Shown: positions 1-9,009, counted from the first letter of the stretch. The stretch is DNA of 64,000 bases from DASVWZ01 sp963715675 (GCA_963715675.1 OY970265.1:2356001-2420000); one strand, 5' to 3'. Notes: generated by a model not told the origin, from the sequence alone. Program-made: numbers and translations.

Positions 1-31
1 TTCAGTCGATCCATACGGAGAAATCCACACC

Positions 32-1777
32 GTGGCACAAGTGGCAACCTACTATTCATACGGCACAGTGACCGGAACGCCGAGCACACTCGCGGAATTC
101 CGCGCCGAGTTGCAGCCGTACTCTCGCGACCAGATGGTTTATCTGTGCAGCGCGATGAACGTGCTGATACGAAGCTGGCTACGTGGAATTCCCGATCCTG
201 CTAGTCACGAGTCGCTCGTCAAAATGCTTCTCGACGACTCCACAGCCGAGAAGCTTCTGAAAGGGAGCAAGGCACAAGAGCCTCTCTTCGTTTTTCACAG
301 AGAGCAGCTTCTATTCGTCGCCAAAGAAGCCATCTCGTTCTGTCCCGAAGGAGGTCTCAATCCGCTCGGCCAGCCTCGGGGCGCAATGACTCGACTATTC
401 CTGATGGCAAACGACCACTTCTATGCCGCTCAGCCGGAGACCAACGACTATGAACAAAAGCTACTGAATCTGCTCGCTAACCTCATCCCGAGCGTCGAGT
501 ATTCCGCTCCGCACGCATTTCGCAATGCGGTAGCTCGTTCGCATCTCATGTACGGACGGTTCGCAGAGGAACTTAGAAATGACGTTGATTACCTCAACAC
601 GAACGAGCGGTTGCAGAAGCTGGTTGGCCTCACAACTGACGAATTCTTGGGCCTGTGCTTCGGTCTTTTGTCCAAGTACATGAATGCAACCATCCAATCT
701 TTTGCGGCACAACCAGATTCCCTTTTTGTGCGAGACGAATATTTCCAGCAAACAGCGATAGATGCAGAAAAAATCAGCAAGTTCAAGAAAGAATTGACTG
801 CAATGCCACAGGAGTTAAAGAAGGTTTTCGAGAAGAAACTTACCGGGCCAAGCGACTTCACGTTGTTTCGGGCTAAGCCTCTGTATCCGAGTGGTGCTCG
901 CCTCTTTTGTGTCGATCCCGGATTTCTCGCCGAAAAGCTCGAAACTGGTCCGTTCTGGCGAACGATGCTGTCCATCGACACAAAAGAGAAACGAGACGCA
1001 TTCCTAGCATTTTCGGGCAGAGTGTTCGAGAGGTATCTGAATTGGCTCCTGCTTGAGTCAATCGGCAACAACAATAGACACCACAGATTCTTCCCATCCC
1101 CTAAATACGAGGCAGACGGAAGCGAGGTTTGTGACGGGCTACTGCTGTGTGGTTCTGACGTACTGTTCATGGAATACAAAGGGGCCGTGTTCACAGCAGC
1201 AGCGAAGTACGGGCGAAATCCCGAAAAGCTATCTCACGAAATTGAAGACAAGCTCATTCGAAATCCCGAAGGCAAACGCAAAGGGATCGAACAATTGGCC
1301 GAAGCAATACGTCGCACTTGCCGCAAGAAGGAAGCCGACCGAATCAATGGTGTCGATCTTTCTGCGGTCAGACGAGTCTTCCCGCTCTTGATCCTGCGGG
1401 ACGGTATCGGGGATGCCCCGATGATGAATGCGTTCTTGAAAAACAGGTTCGAGGCTATCCCGACCCTTTCGTCGAAGACGATTCGTCCGAAAATTCTGAC
1501 GCCGCTCTTCTGCATGGCTACCGACACGCTGGAGTACATTTCAGCGTTTCTAAGAGATACCGGTCTGAGCGACATCTTGGATGCGCGATACCGTGGCAAC
1601 AAGGGTATGGGAACTCCATTCTTGGCCGTTGATAACGATGTACTGGATCGTCTGGGCGAAAAGAGGAATCCTGTTATGGAAAATGCCTTTCACACTTCCG
1701 TAGAGCCGCTCGTGAAGGCGCTGTTTCCGACTGAATTCGCAGAACAAGGATTACCGCAACCGGGCGAAATCCTTTAG
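32..1777 (+). CDS. Hypothetical protein with a PD-(D/E)XK nuclease-like region
   Basis: 581 aa, GTG start preceded by GGAG at about 11 nt. I do not recognise a named family. The N-terminal 330 residues are mostly helical with no clear motif. Around residues 331-383 the pattern FERYLNWLLLES, then CDGLLLCG, then FMEYKG has the spacing of the E...D...ExK core of PD-(D/E)XK nucleases, with Asp near 367 and Glu/Lys near 380-382. It lies at the outer part of an integrated element, next to a second ExK-type nuclease relic, so a defence or restriction role is possible. That role is inference only; no methylase or helicase partner is visible. No signal peptide or membrane segment. Confidence 0.6.
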   Translation: MAQVATYYSYGTVTGTPSTLAEFRAELQPYSRDQMVYLCSAMNVLIRSWLRGIPDPASHESLVKMLLDDSTAEKLLKGSKAQEPLFVFHREQLLFVAKEAISFCPEGGLNPLGQPRGAMTRLFLMANDHFYAAQPETNDYEQKLLNLLANLIPSVEYSAPHAFRNAVARSHLMYGRFAEELRNDVDYLNTNERLQKLVGLTTDEFLGLCFGLLSKYMNATIQSFAAQPDSLFVRDEYFQQTAIDAEKISKFKKELTAMPQELKKVFEKKLTGPSDFTLFRAKPLYPSGARLFCVDPGFLAEKLETGPFWRTMLSIDTKEKRDAFLAFSGRVFERYLNWLLLESIGNNNRHHRFFPSPKYEADGSEVCDGLLLCGSDVLFMEYKGAVFTAAAKYGRNPEKLSHEIEDKLIRNPEGKRKGIEQLAEAIRRTCRKKEADRINGVDLSAVRRVFPLLILRDGIGDAPMMNAFLKNRFEAIPTLSSKTIRPKILTPLFCMATDTLEYISAFLRDTGLSDILDARYRGNKGMGTPFLAVDNDVLDRLGEKRNPVMENAFHTSVEPLVKALFPTEFAEQGLPQPGEIL

Positions 1778-1800
1778 ATTAAGGCTCATTGCGCTCGTGA

Positions 1801-2307
1801 CGAATAGCCCTCGAACGGCATCGCTATTACCGCAAAACCGAGGGTACCTGCATAGACTTCTCTTTGCCCTTGCAATCGGGAGCCCGAGTTAATTTCGAAA
1901 TCAAGTACACCGAATCTGAGTTTGGCTCTGCGAAAGCCGATAATGCGCACTTAGCCAAGTTTGAGACGATCTACAGACCCCGACTGGCTGGGCGATTCGA
2001 AGAATCCTTCTGTTGCGCAGCGAAGTTCTTAGAGCATTACCAAATCGCAAGGAATATCTGGCACCCAAACGAGGCGGCTGATGACATTGCCGTCTTCCTC
2101 TTCCCCAAGGCGAACACATGCTTGAGGCAGCAGGAAACGATCATCAGGACTTGTGCGCTTGAGCCATTTCGATCCCGCATTCGGATCGTATACTTGGAAG
2201 ATCTTGTTGCCGGACTCCGCGAAAACTTGAGCCCGGCTGAAACAGCACGGCGGCAGCACCTTCAAGAGTTCCGGTTGAAGTATTTTCCGAATTTGACCGC
2301 AAGTTGA
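1801..2307 (+). pseudogene. 5'-truncated restriction endonuclease-like gene (ExK motif)
   Basis: The frame is open from directly after a TGA at 1798 to the stop at 2307, but has no ATG or GTG near its beginning; the first usable start is a TTG at 1864. Codons upstream of that TTG still read as protein (RKTEGTCIDFSLPL), and the run FSLPLQSGARVNFEIKYTE looks like a D-x(n)-ExK nuclease core of the PGN_0703-like type. The simplest reading is a gene that has lost its N-terminal part; a short TTG-started protein of 147 aa could still be made. It follows the preceding nuclease-like gene by about 20 nt on the same strand. Confidence 0.5.
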
Positions 2308-2374
2308 ACCTTCTCTACCAATCTCTGAAAACATGGCATGATTTTCTGGTTTTGAACGGCTTCTTCACAGTGTC

Positions 2375-3058
2375 CTAGAAGGTCATCGAAGCGCCCGTCG
2401 ATTGGACATCGCCTTCTGGCAGAACCTCGGCGATGACTGGAACAGGTGCGACCTGAGCTTCCTCCGGCTCAGATTCCACCATTGCTGTCTGCTGGGCAGG
2501 CTTGACCACGACTATTCCTTCCTCCGTGTCCTTACGATCCAGCGCGAACGAGATCGTCAGCAGATCGAGGAAGCGATAGACGCTCACGCGAGTCCTCAGC
2601 ACCCGGCGAAGTTTCGGGGCGACCTTATCGAGCAGGCTCCGGATTTCCTGATCGGTCGGCTCGAAAATTGACTCATTGAGGCAATTTGCATCCGGATTGA
2701 GAGAGCGTTCAAATTTGAGCGCCAAACGATCTGCGGTCGCACGAGCAATCTTGTGCTGCTTCAGCCAAGAACTCCATTGCCCACTCCGACCCGGTTTTGC
2801 GAGCAACGCTTTCATCTGATGCAGGAGCTTTCCCAGTTCGCTGCGAAGGGTACGAAGGTTTTCTGTTTGGTTTTTGATCGAGCCCTTGTAATCGGTGTGC
2901 AGCCGCCAAAGCTCGCTGATCTCGGCAGTCAGAGCGGCTTCGTCCTGCGCTGCATCCTCCGGCGCTGGAGTCTCTGGTTCTGGGGATTGCGCCGGAAGGT
3001 CCGGCGTTGGAAATTCTACGTGAATCGGGGTCTGAATCTGATCGGGTGTTTCTAACAT
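2375..3058 (-). CDS. DUF3102-like mobile-element protein
   Basis: 227 aa from the ATG at 3058, chosen because GAGGT lies 6 nt upstream; an in-frame start 12 codons further out has no such site. The N-terminus is Pro/Glu-rich. The middle (LHQMKALLAKPGRSGQWSSW, then LKQHKIARATADRLALKF) matches the G-x-W-x-x-W-L...TADRL pattern of DUF3102 proteins, which occur near plasmid and phage replication or partition genes; they are thought to bind DNA, but the function is not established. The C-terminal 60 residues are acidic and low complexity. It is part of the minus-strand module 2375-6297 of the integrated element. Confidence 0.6.
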   Translation of the reverse strand: MLETPDQIQTPIHVEFPTPDLPAQSPEPETPAPEDAAQDEAALTAEISELWRLHTDYKGSIKNQTENLRTLRSELGKLLHQMKALLAKPGRSGQWSSWLKQHKIARATADRLALKFERSLNPDANCLNESIFEPTDQEIRSLLDKVAPKLRRVLRTRVSVYRFLDLLTISFALDRKDTEEGIVVVKPAQQTAMVESEPEEAQVAPVPVIAEVLPEGDVQSTGASMTF

Positions 3059-3298
3059 GATGACCTCACAATTTCGAGTTGATATGGGTAGCAAATTGCA
3101 CGCCCGTGGGCGCGTGTTGCTCCTACCTATGCAATTCGAAATTGGGAAAACGTGAGGACTGGCGATCTAAATTGCTTTGCGGGACATTAAACGAGGCTAA
3201 AAAGGAAGAGCGGCGATACAGCGGTCTCCGTCTATGATCCGCAAGCCGCCAGATTCGCGGCCCGGAGTGCACAACGAAGCGTGGATTCGGCGCGGGAC

Positions 3299-3472
3299 TC
3301 ACTCGATGCCATAGAACCCACACTTCTCGCAGTCTTGCGTGCCGTGGTCACAGTTACAGTTGCAAGAGTCGTTGCTATGTTCGAGTAGCTCCCGTTGGAG
3401 CAAGGAAAGCTCCAGCCTTAATTCAGCGATGCGGTGACGAATCAGTTGTTCACGGTTGGTCATCAGTTTCAT
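3299..3472 (-). CDS. Small Cys-rich protein coupled to the DUF1376 gene
   Basis: 57 aa. The ATG at 3472 overlaps the stop codon of the upstream gene in an ATGA, so translation is probably coupled. Residues 1-32 form a charged amphipathic helix (MTNREQLIRHRIAELRLELS). The tail carries CNCNCDHGTQDCEKCG, five Cys and a His that could bind a metal ion. No family recognised. The tight overlap, sensible codon use and a well-defined helix argue that it is real although short. Confidence 0.6.
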   Translation of the reverse strand: MKLMTNREQLIRHRIAELRLELSLLQRELLEHSNDSCNCNCDHGTQDCEKCGFYGIE

Positions 3473-4515
3473 AAATCCTCCAGTTCAATCTCAGAGACAT
3501 CGAAACCCTTGGCTTGAGGGTCGGCGGCGGAACGGGCCATGGTATCCAGTGCTGAGCCCACAGCAGATGCGACTCCATCGGGCGCACGCTTGGGTTCAGC
3601 GGCTTCGCCCGCTTCCTTCTTCGGGGCCGGGAGCCTACCCTGCATGGCAGCATTCCAGAGAATGCGGCACTCTTCCTGTCCAGCGATAGTCATGGCCTGA
3701 TCGAACAGGGAGTCAAAATTCTCAACTATGGGTTTGGCACGTTTGTAATACTTCTGGTTGCGGGGCAACTGAGAGTAGGCAAGGACAAGTTGAAGCTCAG
3801 CATAGGTGTGAGTCTTGAGTGCGGCCCGGAAATCCTTCAGCCAGAACTTCTCATAAGAGGCAGGAATCTCAACTTCATCCTTGCGCTGACTTAAAAGCTT
3901 GTGTAGACCCCTGACAAGTTTCTGAGCGTCATCGTCCCGATCCAGTCCAGTCAGTGTCGGCGTAGCGGCGAAGCCGCTCCCTGCCGAATGAGATGGAGTT
4001 GTTCGACTCGCATCATTGTCATTGATCCGTGTCGATGTTCTTTGTTCGTCTGATCTACTCTGATCCAATCTCATCTTATCTACTCTGATCTGTTCAACGT
4101 GCGCTGAACGTGCGTTCAACGGGGGTACGTCAGTCAATGTCGGTGCGGCGGCGGATTTGGCACGGCGTGAAGCGGCAGATGCTTTTCCCAAGTCGCTGAA
4201 TCTACTGTACGAATCTGTGGCTTTCTGTAACTCTTCCACGATGCGGGGATGGGTGTAACCCTGCTCAGACTTGGTGAACATCGCCAAGACGGGAGTCTTG
4301 TTTTCAGTCCATACGTCATCTGGCACGTCGGCGAGAAGCGCAAGGTCGGCGTCCTCGGTCGGCAAGTATGGCCGGGTTTCGCAGAAGCACGCCTCAAGGC
4401 AGAGGCGCAGATAGATATGGCGCTGTAGCCAGTCGAGGCGGCGGTTCACCCGGTTGGAGCCCATGAAGGCGTCCCGGTGATAGGCGATGTATTTCGGAAT
4501 CGGTTTGTCGTTCAT
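3469..4515 (-). CDS. DUF1376-type phage replication protein
   Basis: 348 aa. The N-terminal 100 residues (PKYIAYHRDAFMGS, LQRHIYLRLCLEA, LPTEDADLALLADVPDDVW, YTHPRIVEEL) follow the DUF1376 pattern, a winged-helix-like domain found in phage replisome organisers and O-like initiators. The middle is a low-complexity linker with RVDKMRLDQSRSDEQR encoded by repeated DNA. The C-terminal part (LLSQRKDEVEIPASYEKFW onward) is typical of phage replication proteins. It probably recruits the replicative helicase to the element's origin. Neighbours are the overlapping Cys-rich ORF downstream and orphan genes upstream; no helicase-loader (DnaC-like) gene is visible beside it. Confidence 0.65.
   Translation of the reverse strand: MNDKPIPKYIAYHRDAFMGSNRVNRRLDWLQRHIYLRLCLEACFCETRPYLPTEDADLALLADVPDDVWTENKTPVLAMFTKSEQGYTHPRIVEELQKATDSYSRFSDLGKASAASRRAKSAAAPTLTDVPPLNARSAHVEQIRVDKMRLDQSRSDEQRTSTRINDNDASRTTPSHSAGSGFAATPTLTGLDRDDDAQKLVRGLHKLLSQRKDEVEIPASYEKFWLKDFRAALKTHTYAELQLVLAYSQLPRNQKYYKRAKPIVENFDSLFDQAMTIAGQEECRILWNAAMQGRLPAPKKEAGEAAEPKRAPDGVASAVGSALDTMARSAADPQAKGFDVSEIELEDL
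4053..4090. repeat. Direct repeats inside the replication gene (iteron-like)
   Basis: ATCTACTCTGATC occurs at 4053-4065 and again at 4078-4090, 25 bp apart, with a partial copy between. The repeats encode the VDKMRLDQSRSDEQR linker. A lambda-like origin inside the initiator gene would look like this, but charged codon repeats are also common in this protein family. Confidence 0.5.
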
Positions 4516-4649
4516 TTAGTCTCCAAAGTACGGCGGTGGGTGACTGCTTTGGATCAGTCACCCGACCCACCGACCATTTGCGACCCCTCCGTTCAAGAGC
4601 GGTGCAAAATTCGCATACCCTTTAATACTCAATTCTGCGGCGACTTCGA

Positions 4650-4997
4650 TCACAAATCTTCAATGTCGTCCATGAAGTGTTTGCGGAACCATGCGAGGCA
4701 TCCCTTGCAGTCCGGCTTCGTGCAGTTCGGCACGCGGTAGAGGGTCATGTGCTCTTCCCATTGCTCCGGGTCAACATCGGCGGGATCGCATTCAAAGTTC
4801 ACGTTTTTGATGGTGGGCGGTTCTGTTGGAGTTGCGGCATGGTAAATGGTCATGCGCTTTTCATACTCTTCCGGGGTCTCGAACCCACCTTCAGCCTCAA
4901 TCTCCTTCACTATTGCTTTGTAGCGTTCAGACGGTGGAGTTGCAGCCCGCATACTTTCCCGGTCGTGCGGAGTGTCCTCGATCTTCTCGTTAAGCAT
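4650..4997 (-). CDS. Hypothetical protein with CxxxxCxxC motif
   Basis: 115 aa. The ATG at 4997 overlaps the stop of the upstream gene by 8 bp (ATGCTTAA), with GGAG 10 nt before it; a longer reading frame that enters the upstream gene is rejected. The protein is acidic and the C-terminus contains NCTKPDCKGCLAWFRKHF, a CxxxxCxxC cluster that may bind a metal. Two similar stretches (YEKRMTIYHA and WEEHMTLYRV) suggest an internal duplication. No family recognised. It belongs to the same minus-strand transcription unit as the following replication gene. Confidence 0.6.
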   Translation of the reverse strand: MLNEKIEDTPHDRESMRAATPPSERYKAIVKEIEAEGGFETPEEYEKRMTIYHAATPTEPPTIKNVNFECDPADVDPEQWEEHMTLYRVPNCTKPDCKGCLAWFRKHFMDDIEDL

Positions 4998-6297
4998 TTG
5001 CTTTTTTCTCCTCTGGTGGAATGTAGTTGCCGTGCTCATCGAACTGAGCCGGGTTGAGTTTCGTAACCGTAACGGCCTGACCGGGCGGGTACTCATCGAA
5101 CGCCCGGTTAAAATCGGTCGTGGCCTTGTCGTACTCGGCCTGAAATTCTTTTTCTGTCTTAGGCAGGCGGCACGTCGGCGTCGGCGGCGTCCATGGATAG
5201 CCATCCTCGCCGCTCCACAGATTGAGCAGGTGGGCGTAGTCACGACCCACGGCGCTCAGTTCGTCCATCATGCCGCAGTAGAATTTCGCCAGACACTTGG
5301 CGTCCCGGAACCGCTTAAGCAATGCCTTCCGGGGATCGATGACCCGGATTTTCCTTACCTTCTTGATCGGGGGCAGCGCCTTCGCAGCACCCTCGTTACG
5401 ATTCTCTTCGCACGCTTCCTTGATAGCCTGCTTGCGCTCTGCCGGGGGGAGGTTGGCAGTCTTGTTGAACAGGGCACGAGCTTCGACGGGACTGAGTTTC
5501 GCCTTGAAGCGGCGGTCTGGTTTCGTAACCGTAACGGGCTTCGGCTCCTCGATCACTTCGAGGATGGCCGTGGCGAACTTGCGCCCTTTGTACTCGCCGC
5601 CCCGGTGTGTGTGAAAGTCCCCGTCTCCCTCCGGCAGGTTGTCGATGCGGAAGCGCATGGGGACCTGCATTTCCTTACCGTCTTTCTCAATCCAAAATTT
5701 GCTGATGGTGAAAACCTGACCTACCTTCAACTCCGGGGCAGGCGTTACGGTTGGCGTTACATTTCCGCCGAGCGCCTCAAGGATCGCTTTCTTCGCCTTG
5801 GAAAGATTGTGCTCGTTGTCCCGCAGCATCTCTTCCATGGTCGTGTTCCATGGTTTGTTGGGAGCGCCACAACACCCGGCAGCTTTCCATTTTCGTTGAC
5901 GCTCGGCATCCTGCTCACACACGAAGGCGACTTTGGTGATCCGGCTGATGTCGTTCATCGACAGTGGCAGCAAGTACCTACAACTGAAAATTTCGAGGGT
6001 CGTAGGAGCAGGCGTTAAGTTTGGTGTTACCTTTCGTTTGACCGGGGCCTTCCCCGCCGCCAAGTCTCCGAGCGTCATCGGCTCAAAGTCAGAAGGCTGT
6101 GATGTTGCTCGTGCCACAGCTTTATCTATGCGCTCTCGATAAGTCTGCAATGATTCGTTCACCGGAGCGGGCGTTACGGTTGTCCCGGCTTTGCGTGCCC
6201 GGTATTCCGGCACCGTGAGACCGAGCTTCTTGGCTTCACGGTAGGCCCGCATCCGGGCGGCGACATCGACGTAGATTTTAGGACGTGGCATGGGCAT
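4990..6297 (-). CDS. Hypothetical element-encoded protein with VTVT repeats
   Basis: 435 aa. The N-terminus (MPRPKIYVDVAARMRAYREA, then KKLGLTVPEYRARKAG) is a basic helix reminiscent of short DNA-binding regions in phage proteins. Five dispersed segments (VTPAP, VTPNLTPAP, VTPTVTPAP, PVTVTK, AVTVTK) are encoded by near-identical GTTACG-containing DNA at 5062, 5524, 5741, 6011 and 6171. Between them lie a Cys-containing region (AAGCCGAPNKPW) and a segment FRIDNLPEGDGDFHTHRGGE. The function is unknown. It is the first gene of the block that leads to the replication protein. Confidence 0.6.
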   Translation of the reverse strand: MPMPRPKIYVDVAARMRAYREAKKLGLTVPEYRARKAGTTVTPAPVNESLQTYRERIDKAVARATSQPSDFEPMTLGDLAAGKAPVKRKVTPNLTPAPTTLEIFSCRYLLPLSMNDISRITKVAFVCEQDAERQRKWKAAGCCGAPNKPWNTTMEEMLRDNEHNLSKAKKAILEALGGNVTPTVTPAPELKVGQVFTISKFWIEKDGKEMQVPMRFRIDNLPEGDGDFHTHRGGEYKGRKFATAILEVIEEPKPVTVTKPDRRFKAKLSPVEARALFNKTANLPPAERKQAIKEACEENRNEGAAKALPPIKKVRKIRVIDPRKALLKRFRDAKCLAKFYCGMMDELSAVGRDYAHLLNLWSGEDGYPWTPPTPTCRLPKTEKEFQAEYDKATTDFNRAFDEYPPGQAVTVTKLNPAQFDEHGNYIPPEEKKANA

Positions 6298-6525
6298 CCT
6301 TTTTCTCTTGCTCCAGTTTCATTCATCCGTGCGGGGCTCGATCCACGCGTCGTTTACTTTGCAGGCCACGTTGATCCTGAAGCCACGGTACTCCCCTCGG
6401 GTGACATGAACCAGTCACGAAACCTGTCACCACAAGGCTGACTGCATGGAGATTTTAGGTAGGAGGGAGCTAATTGTCTGAAAAGAAAAGAAAAAGCCAG
6501 TGCACCAAAGGGTATTTTGATTCGG

Positions 6526-7257
6526 TTAGCGATTGGGTGGGATGTCGCGCAGGCCTTCTCTATATCTCTCCTGTGCGGCGGCGTGCGCACAACCCGTGTC
6601 GCAGAATTTCCGCTTGTGCCTGCTCGTTACCTGAAAGGGTTTGCGACACCGTTCGCAGAACCCATACTCTACTTCACCAAGTAGACGATTAACCGCGATG
6701 ACCCTATAGCAAAGCGGCTCGGACGCTCTAGTCCACTGTTCTCCATAGTAAGTTCCGCCCTCGTGGACTACCTCTATCTTAAAGCTAGTCAGATTGAAGG
6801 CCCACTTAAATTCAGGACGCCGGAGCAGTTTAGCGACTGGCAAACGCATCGCATCCCTCAAGTTCATTTGAAGTCTCTGGAAGTCACTCCAGCGAAACGG
6901 AACCTTTCTTCTGTGGTACTCCTCTTCAAGCGGGCACTCTACAACCTCATCGAACGGACACCCGTTGACATTTATAAACACCGCAAGGTCTCTTGGTTTT
7001 TCAATGCCCAACAAAAGCTCAACGTACTTGCTGCCAGCGTAATCTTTGCCCTTTACGCGCAGCAACCGGGCGGGAATCGGCGTTTTAGCGTTGTACTGGT
7101 CTGAATAAGGCCAGCTACACTGGAATACCCAATCATTTTCCTCTTTGGTGACTTCCCACCTGAAGAATGGCTTTGCTCTAAACCTGATATCTATGGGAAG
7201 TGTCGGCAACAATGGTGGGCGGGATCGCTTGGGTGACATGGTTCGTGACTGTTTCAT
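6526..7257 (-). CDS. Hypothetical protein with C-terminal zinc ribbon
   Basis: 243 aa from the ATG at 7257; a longer frame reaching 7455 overlaps the divergent HTH gene and its N-terminus does not look like protein. The first 180 residues are aromatic-rich without a known motif. The C-terminus CERCRKPFQVTSRHKRKFCD, followed by TGCAHAAAQERYREG, is a CxxC...CxxxC zinc ribbon similar to the tail found in CGNR-like and many element-encoded proteins. The gene is divergent from the HTH-integrase pair, with a shared 48-bp promoter region. An in-frame ATG at 7239 is an alternative start. Confidence 0.6.
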   Translation of the reverse strand: MKQSRTMSPKRSRPPLLPTLPIDIRFRAKPFFRWEVTKEENDWVFQCSWPYSDQYNAKTPIPARLLRVKGKDYAGSKYVELLLGIEKPRDLAVFINVNGCPFDEVVECPLEEEYHRRKVPFRWSDFQRLQMNLRDAMRLPVAKLLRRPEFKWAFNLTSFKIEVVHEGGTYYGEQWTRASEPLCYRVIAVNRLLGEVEYGFCERCRKPFQVTSRHKRKFCDTGCAHAAAQERYREGLRDIPPNR

Positions 7258-7305
7258 GTATCTGTTGTTCGGTATTCTACAGCACGAACAAGGGGACATG
7301 GCATC

Positions 7306-7614
7306 ATGGCGGATTGGGAAAAAGCTAAAGCAAGACCAGAGCCATACGTAACAGCCGACGACGTGGCCGAGCACCTGAAGATCACCCGCCGTCAGGCGCT
7401 CGAAATGACACGCAGGGGACTCCTCCCAGCATCTCCGCTGGGGGTAGGCGAGCATCGTAGGGTATGGCGTTACAAGCTCAGCGAAGTCGAAGCCGCCATA
7501 GCCTCGGGTGTTCGCAAACCTTCCGCGTCAAATGAAGACCGGAGTTTGGCTGGAACGCCAACGCCACGTACAATGCCTGACGGCAGTCCCCGCAGCCAGA
7601 AGGGGAAACTCTAG
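7306..7614 (+). CDS. Small HTH protein, excisionase-like
   Basis: 102 aa. Residues 13-65 (YVTADDVAEHLKITRRQALE, then MTRRGLLPASPLGVGEHRRV, then WRYKLSEVEAAI) form a MerR-like/HTH_17 domain, as in excisionases and small integrase-associated regulators. The remaining 40 residues are a disordered tail. The stop overlaps the integrase start by 1 bp (TAGTG), so the two are co-translated. It likely controls the direction of recombination or the integrase promoter; this is inferred from position. Confidence 0.75.
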   Translation: MADWEKAKARPEPYVTADDVAEHLKITRRQALEMTRRGLLPASPLGVGEHRRVWRYKLSEVEAAIASGVRKPSASNEDRSLAGTPTPRTMPDGSPRSQKGKL

Positions 7615-8777
7615 TGGCAAAGGGATGGTTTCGCAGGAAGAAAGGCAAGCTGGTGTACTGCTGGTACAACGCGAACGGCGATGAACGCTCGAAGGTTGTG
7701 GGGCTGAACACCATGACTGACGAGGAGGGTTGGCTGGAAATTGGCACTCTAGGGTTGGACAAACTCGTCAACCAGCCAGACCCAGCGAAGGTGACGTTCG
7801 GCGAAGTGCTGCAACATTACCTCACTTATGGCAAGAAGAAGACGGGCGAGGACAAGGCTCACTCCAGCAAGAACACGGATGGTCGCAACGCACGGCTTCA
7901 CTTAACCCACTGGTCGGAGTACGTAGCCAAGGACATCGAGCCACTCGAAATTCAGGAGTGGATCGACGGGATGTCCAAAGGATTACGATCCAAACTCAGG
8001 AACATGATGTCGGCGGTCTACAGCCACGGACAGAAGTTCCGCATGATCCCACGAACTGAGGAATCCAATCCGATGAAGTGGGTGAGTGCAACGACGGTCT
8101 CGGATTACGAGGCAATCAGCCTGAGCCCAGAAGAGTCTTTCGCGATACTGGAACGGATCGGTGATCCTTTGGTACGGGTGCTGGTCATTGTGGTAGCAGT
8201 CACCGCCACTCGTATCGGGGAAGCTCTCGGACTGATGTGGTCGGATATTGATTGGAGAAAACTGAAGATCAACATCCGACGCGATTGGGTGGATGGCGAA
8301 CTGGGGCGTCCGAAGTCGAGGGCGTCTAAGGCTCCAGTCGAGATGCACGAGACGCTTGCTGCCCTATTGCAGGCGTGGCGTCAACAGACTCCGTACAGCA
8401 AGGACTCGGATTTTTTGTTCCCCTCGTTCAAGCTGCACGGCAAGCAGCCTCGAATCGGCAGCATGATCGTACAGGACTACGTCAGACCTGCGGCTGTCGC
8501 TGCTAGAGTAATCCCTGAGGATTGCCCGAGGTTTGGGTTTCACAACCTGAGGCACGGACTTTCCACATTCCTCATCGAAAACGGACACGACCCTGTGGTG
8601 GTTCAGCGTATGCTTCGCCAGTCGCATGTGGACATGACGATGCATTACGTGCACAACCGCCACAAGGCAAGGGACGCCCAAGCTCAGTTCATCGAGCGTT
8701 TCCTGCCGAACGGTGGTACTGTAGCCGATGTGGAAGAGCCGCATGACGAAAAGCGGGTGCGAGTGCGGGTGCAGTGA
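7614..8777 (+). CDS. Tyrosine recombinase (phage-type integrase)
   Basis: 387 aa, GTG start. An AP2-like N-terminal strand region (WFRRKKGKLVYCWYNANGDE) is followed by a SAM-like core-binding domain (about 60-150) and the catalytic domain. Active-site residues can be read: Arg200 (TATRIGEALGL), Lys in RPKSRASK, His310 and Arg313 (FHNLRHGLS), His338 (LRQSHVD) and Tyr345 (TMHYVH). All are present, so the enzyme is probably functional. It integrates and excises the element that occupies the left part of the window. The gene ends 41 bp before a tRNA-Gly gene, which is the likely attachment region, although the orientation is unusual. Confidence 0.9.
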   Translation: MAKGWFRRKKGKLVYCWYNANGDERSKVVGLNTMTDEEGWLEIGTLGLDKLVNQPDPAKVTFGEVLQHYLTYGKKKTGEDKAHSSKNTDGRNARLHLTHWSEYVAKDIEPLEIQEWIDGMSKGLRSKLRNMMSAVYSHGQKFRMIPRTEESNPMKWVSATTVSDYEAISLSPEESFAILERIGDPLVRVLVIVVAVTATRIGEALGLMWSDIDWRKLKINIRRDWVDGELGRPKSRASKAPVEMHETLAALLQAWRQQTPYSKDSDFLFPSFKLHGKQPRIGSMIVQDYVRPAAVAARVIPEDCPRFGFHNLRHGLSTFLIENGHDPVVVQRMLRQSHVDMTMHYVHNRHKARDAQAQFIERFLPNGGTVADVEEPHDEKRVRVRVQ

Positions 8778-8818
8778 ATTGTCAGGAAATGCGCAAGTAC
8801 AGTAGAATGAGAGAACGA

Positions 8819-8893
<75 letters not shown>

Positions 8894-8934
8894 GAATATC
8901 TCTGCAGCCCGCGAATGGCGGGCTTTTGTACAGC

Positions 8935-9009
8935 GGCGCGGTACCCAAGTGGTAAGGGAGAGGTCTGCAAAACCTTTATGCGTCGGTTCGATTCCGACCC
9001 GCGCCTCCA
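8935..9009 (+). tRNA. tRNA-Cys (GCA)
   Basis: Acceptor GGCGCGG pairs with CCGCGCC. The anticodon stem GAGGT/ACCTT closes a 7-nt loop CTGCAAA with anticodon GCA. The T arm is GTCGGTTCGATTCCGAC, and CCA is encoded at 9007-9009. It follows tRNA-Gly by 41 bp and is likely co-transcribed with it. Confidence 0.97.

Noticed and set aside
3123..3323. 66-codon minus-strand frame
   Set aside because: Conflicts with the better-supported 57-aa Cys-rich gene and reads as random Arg/Pro sequence.
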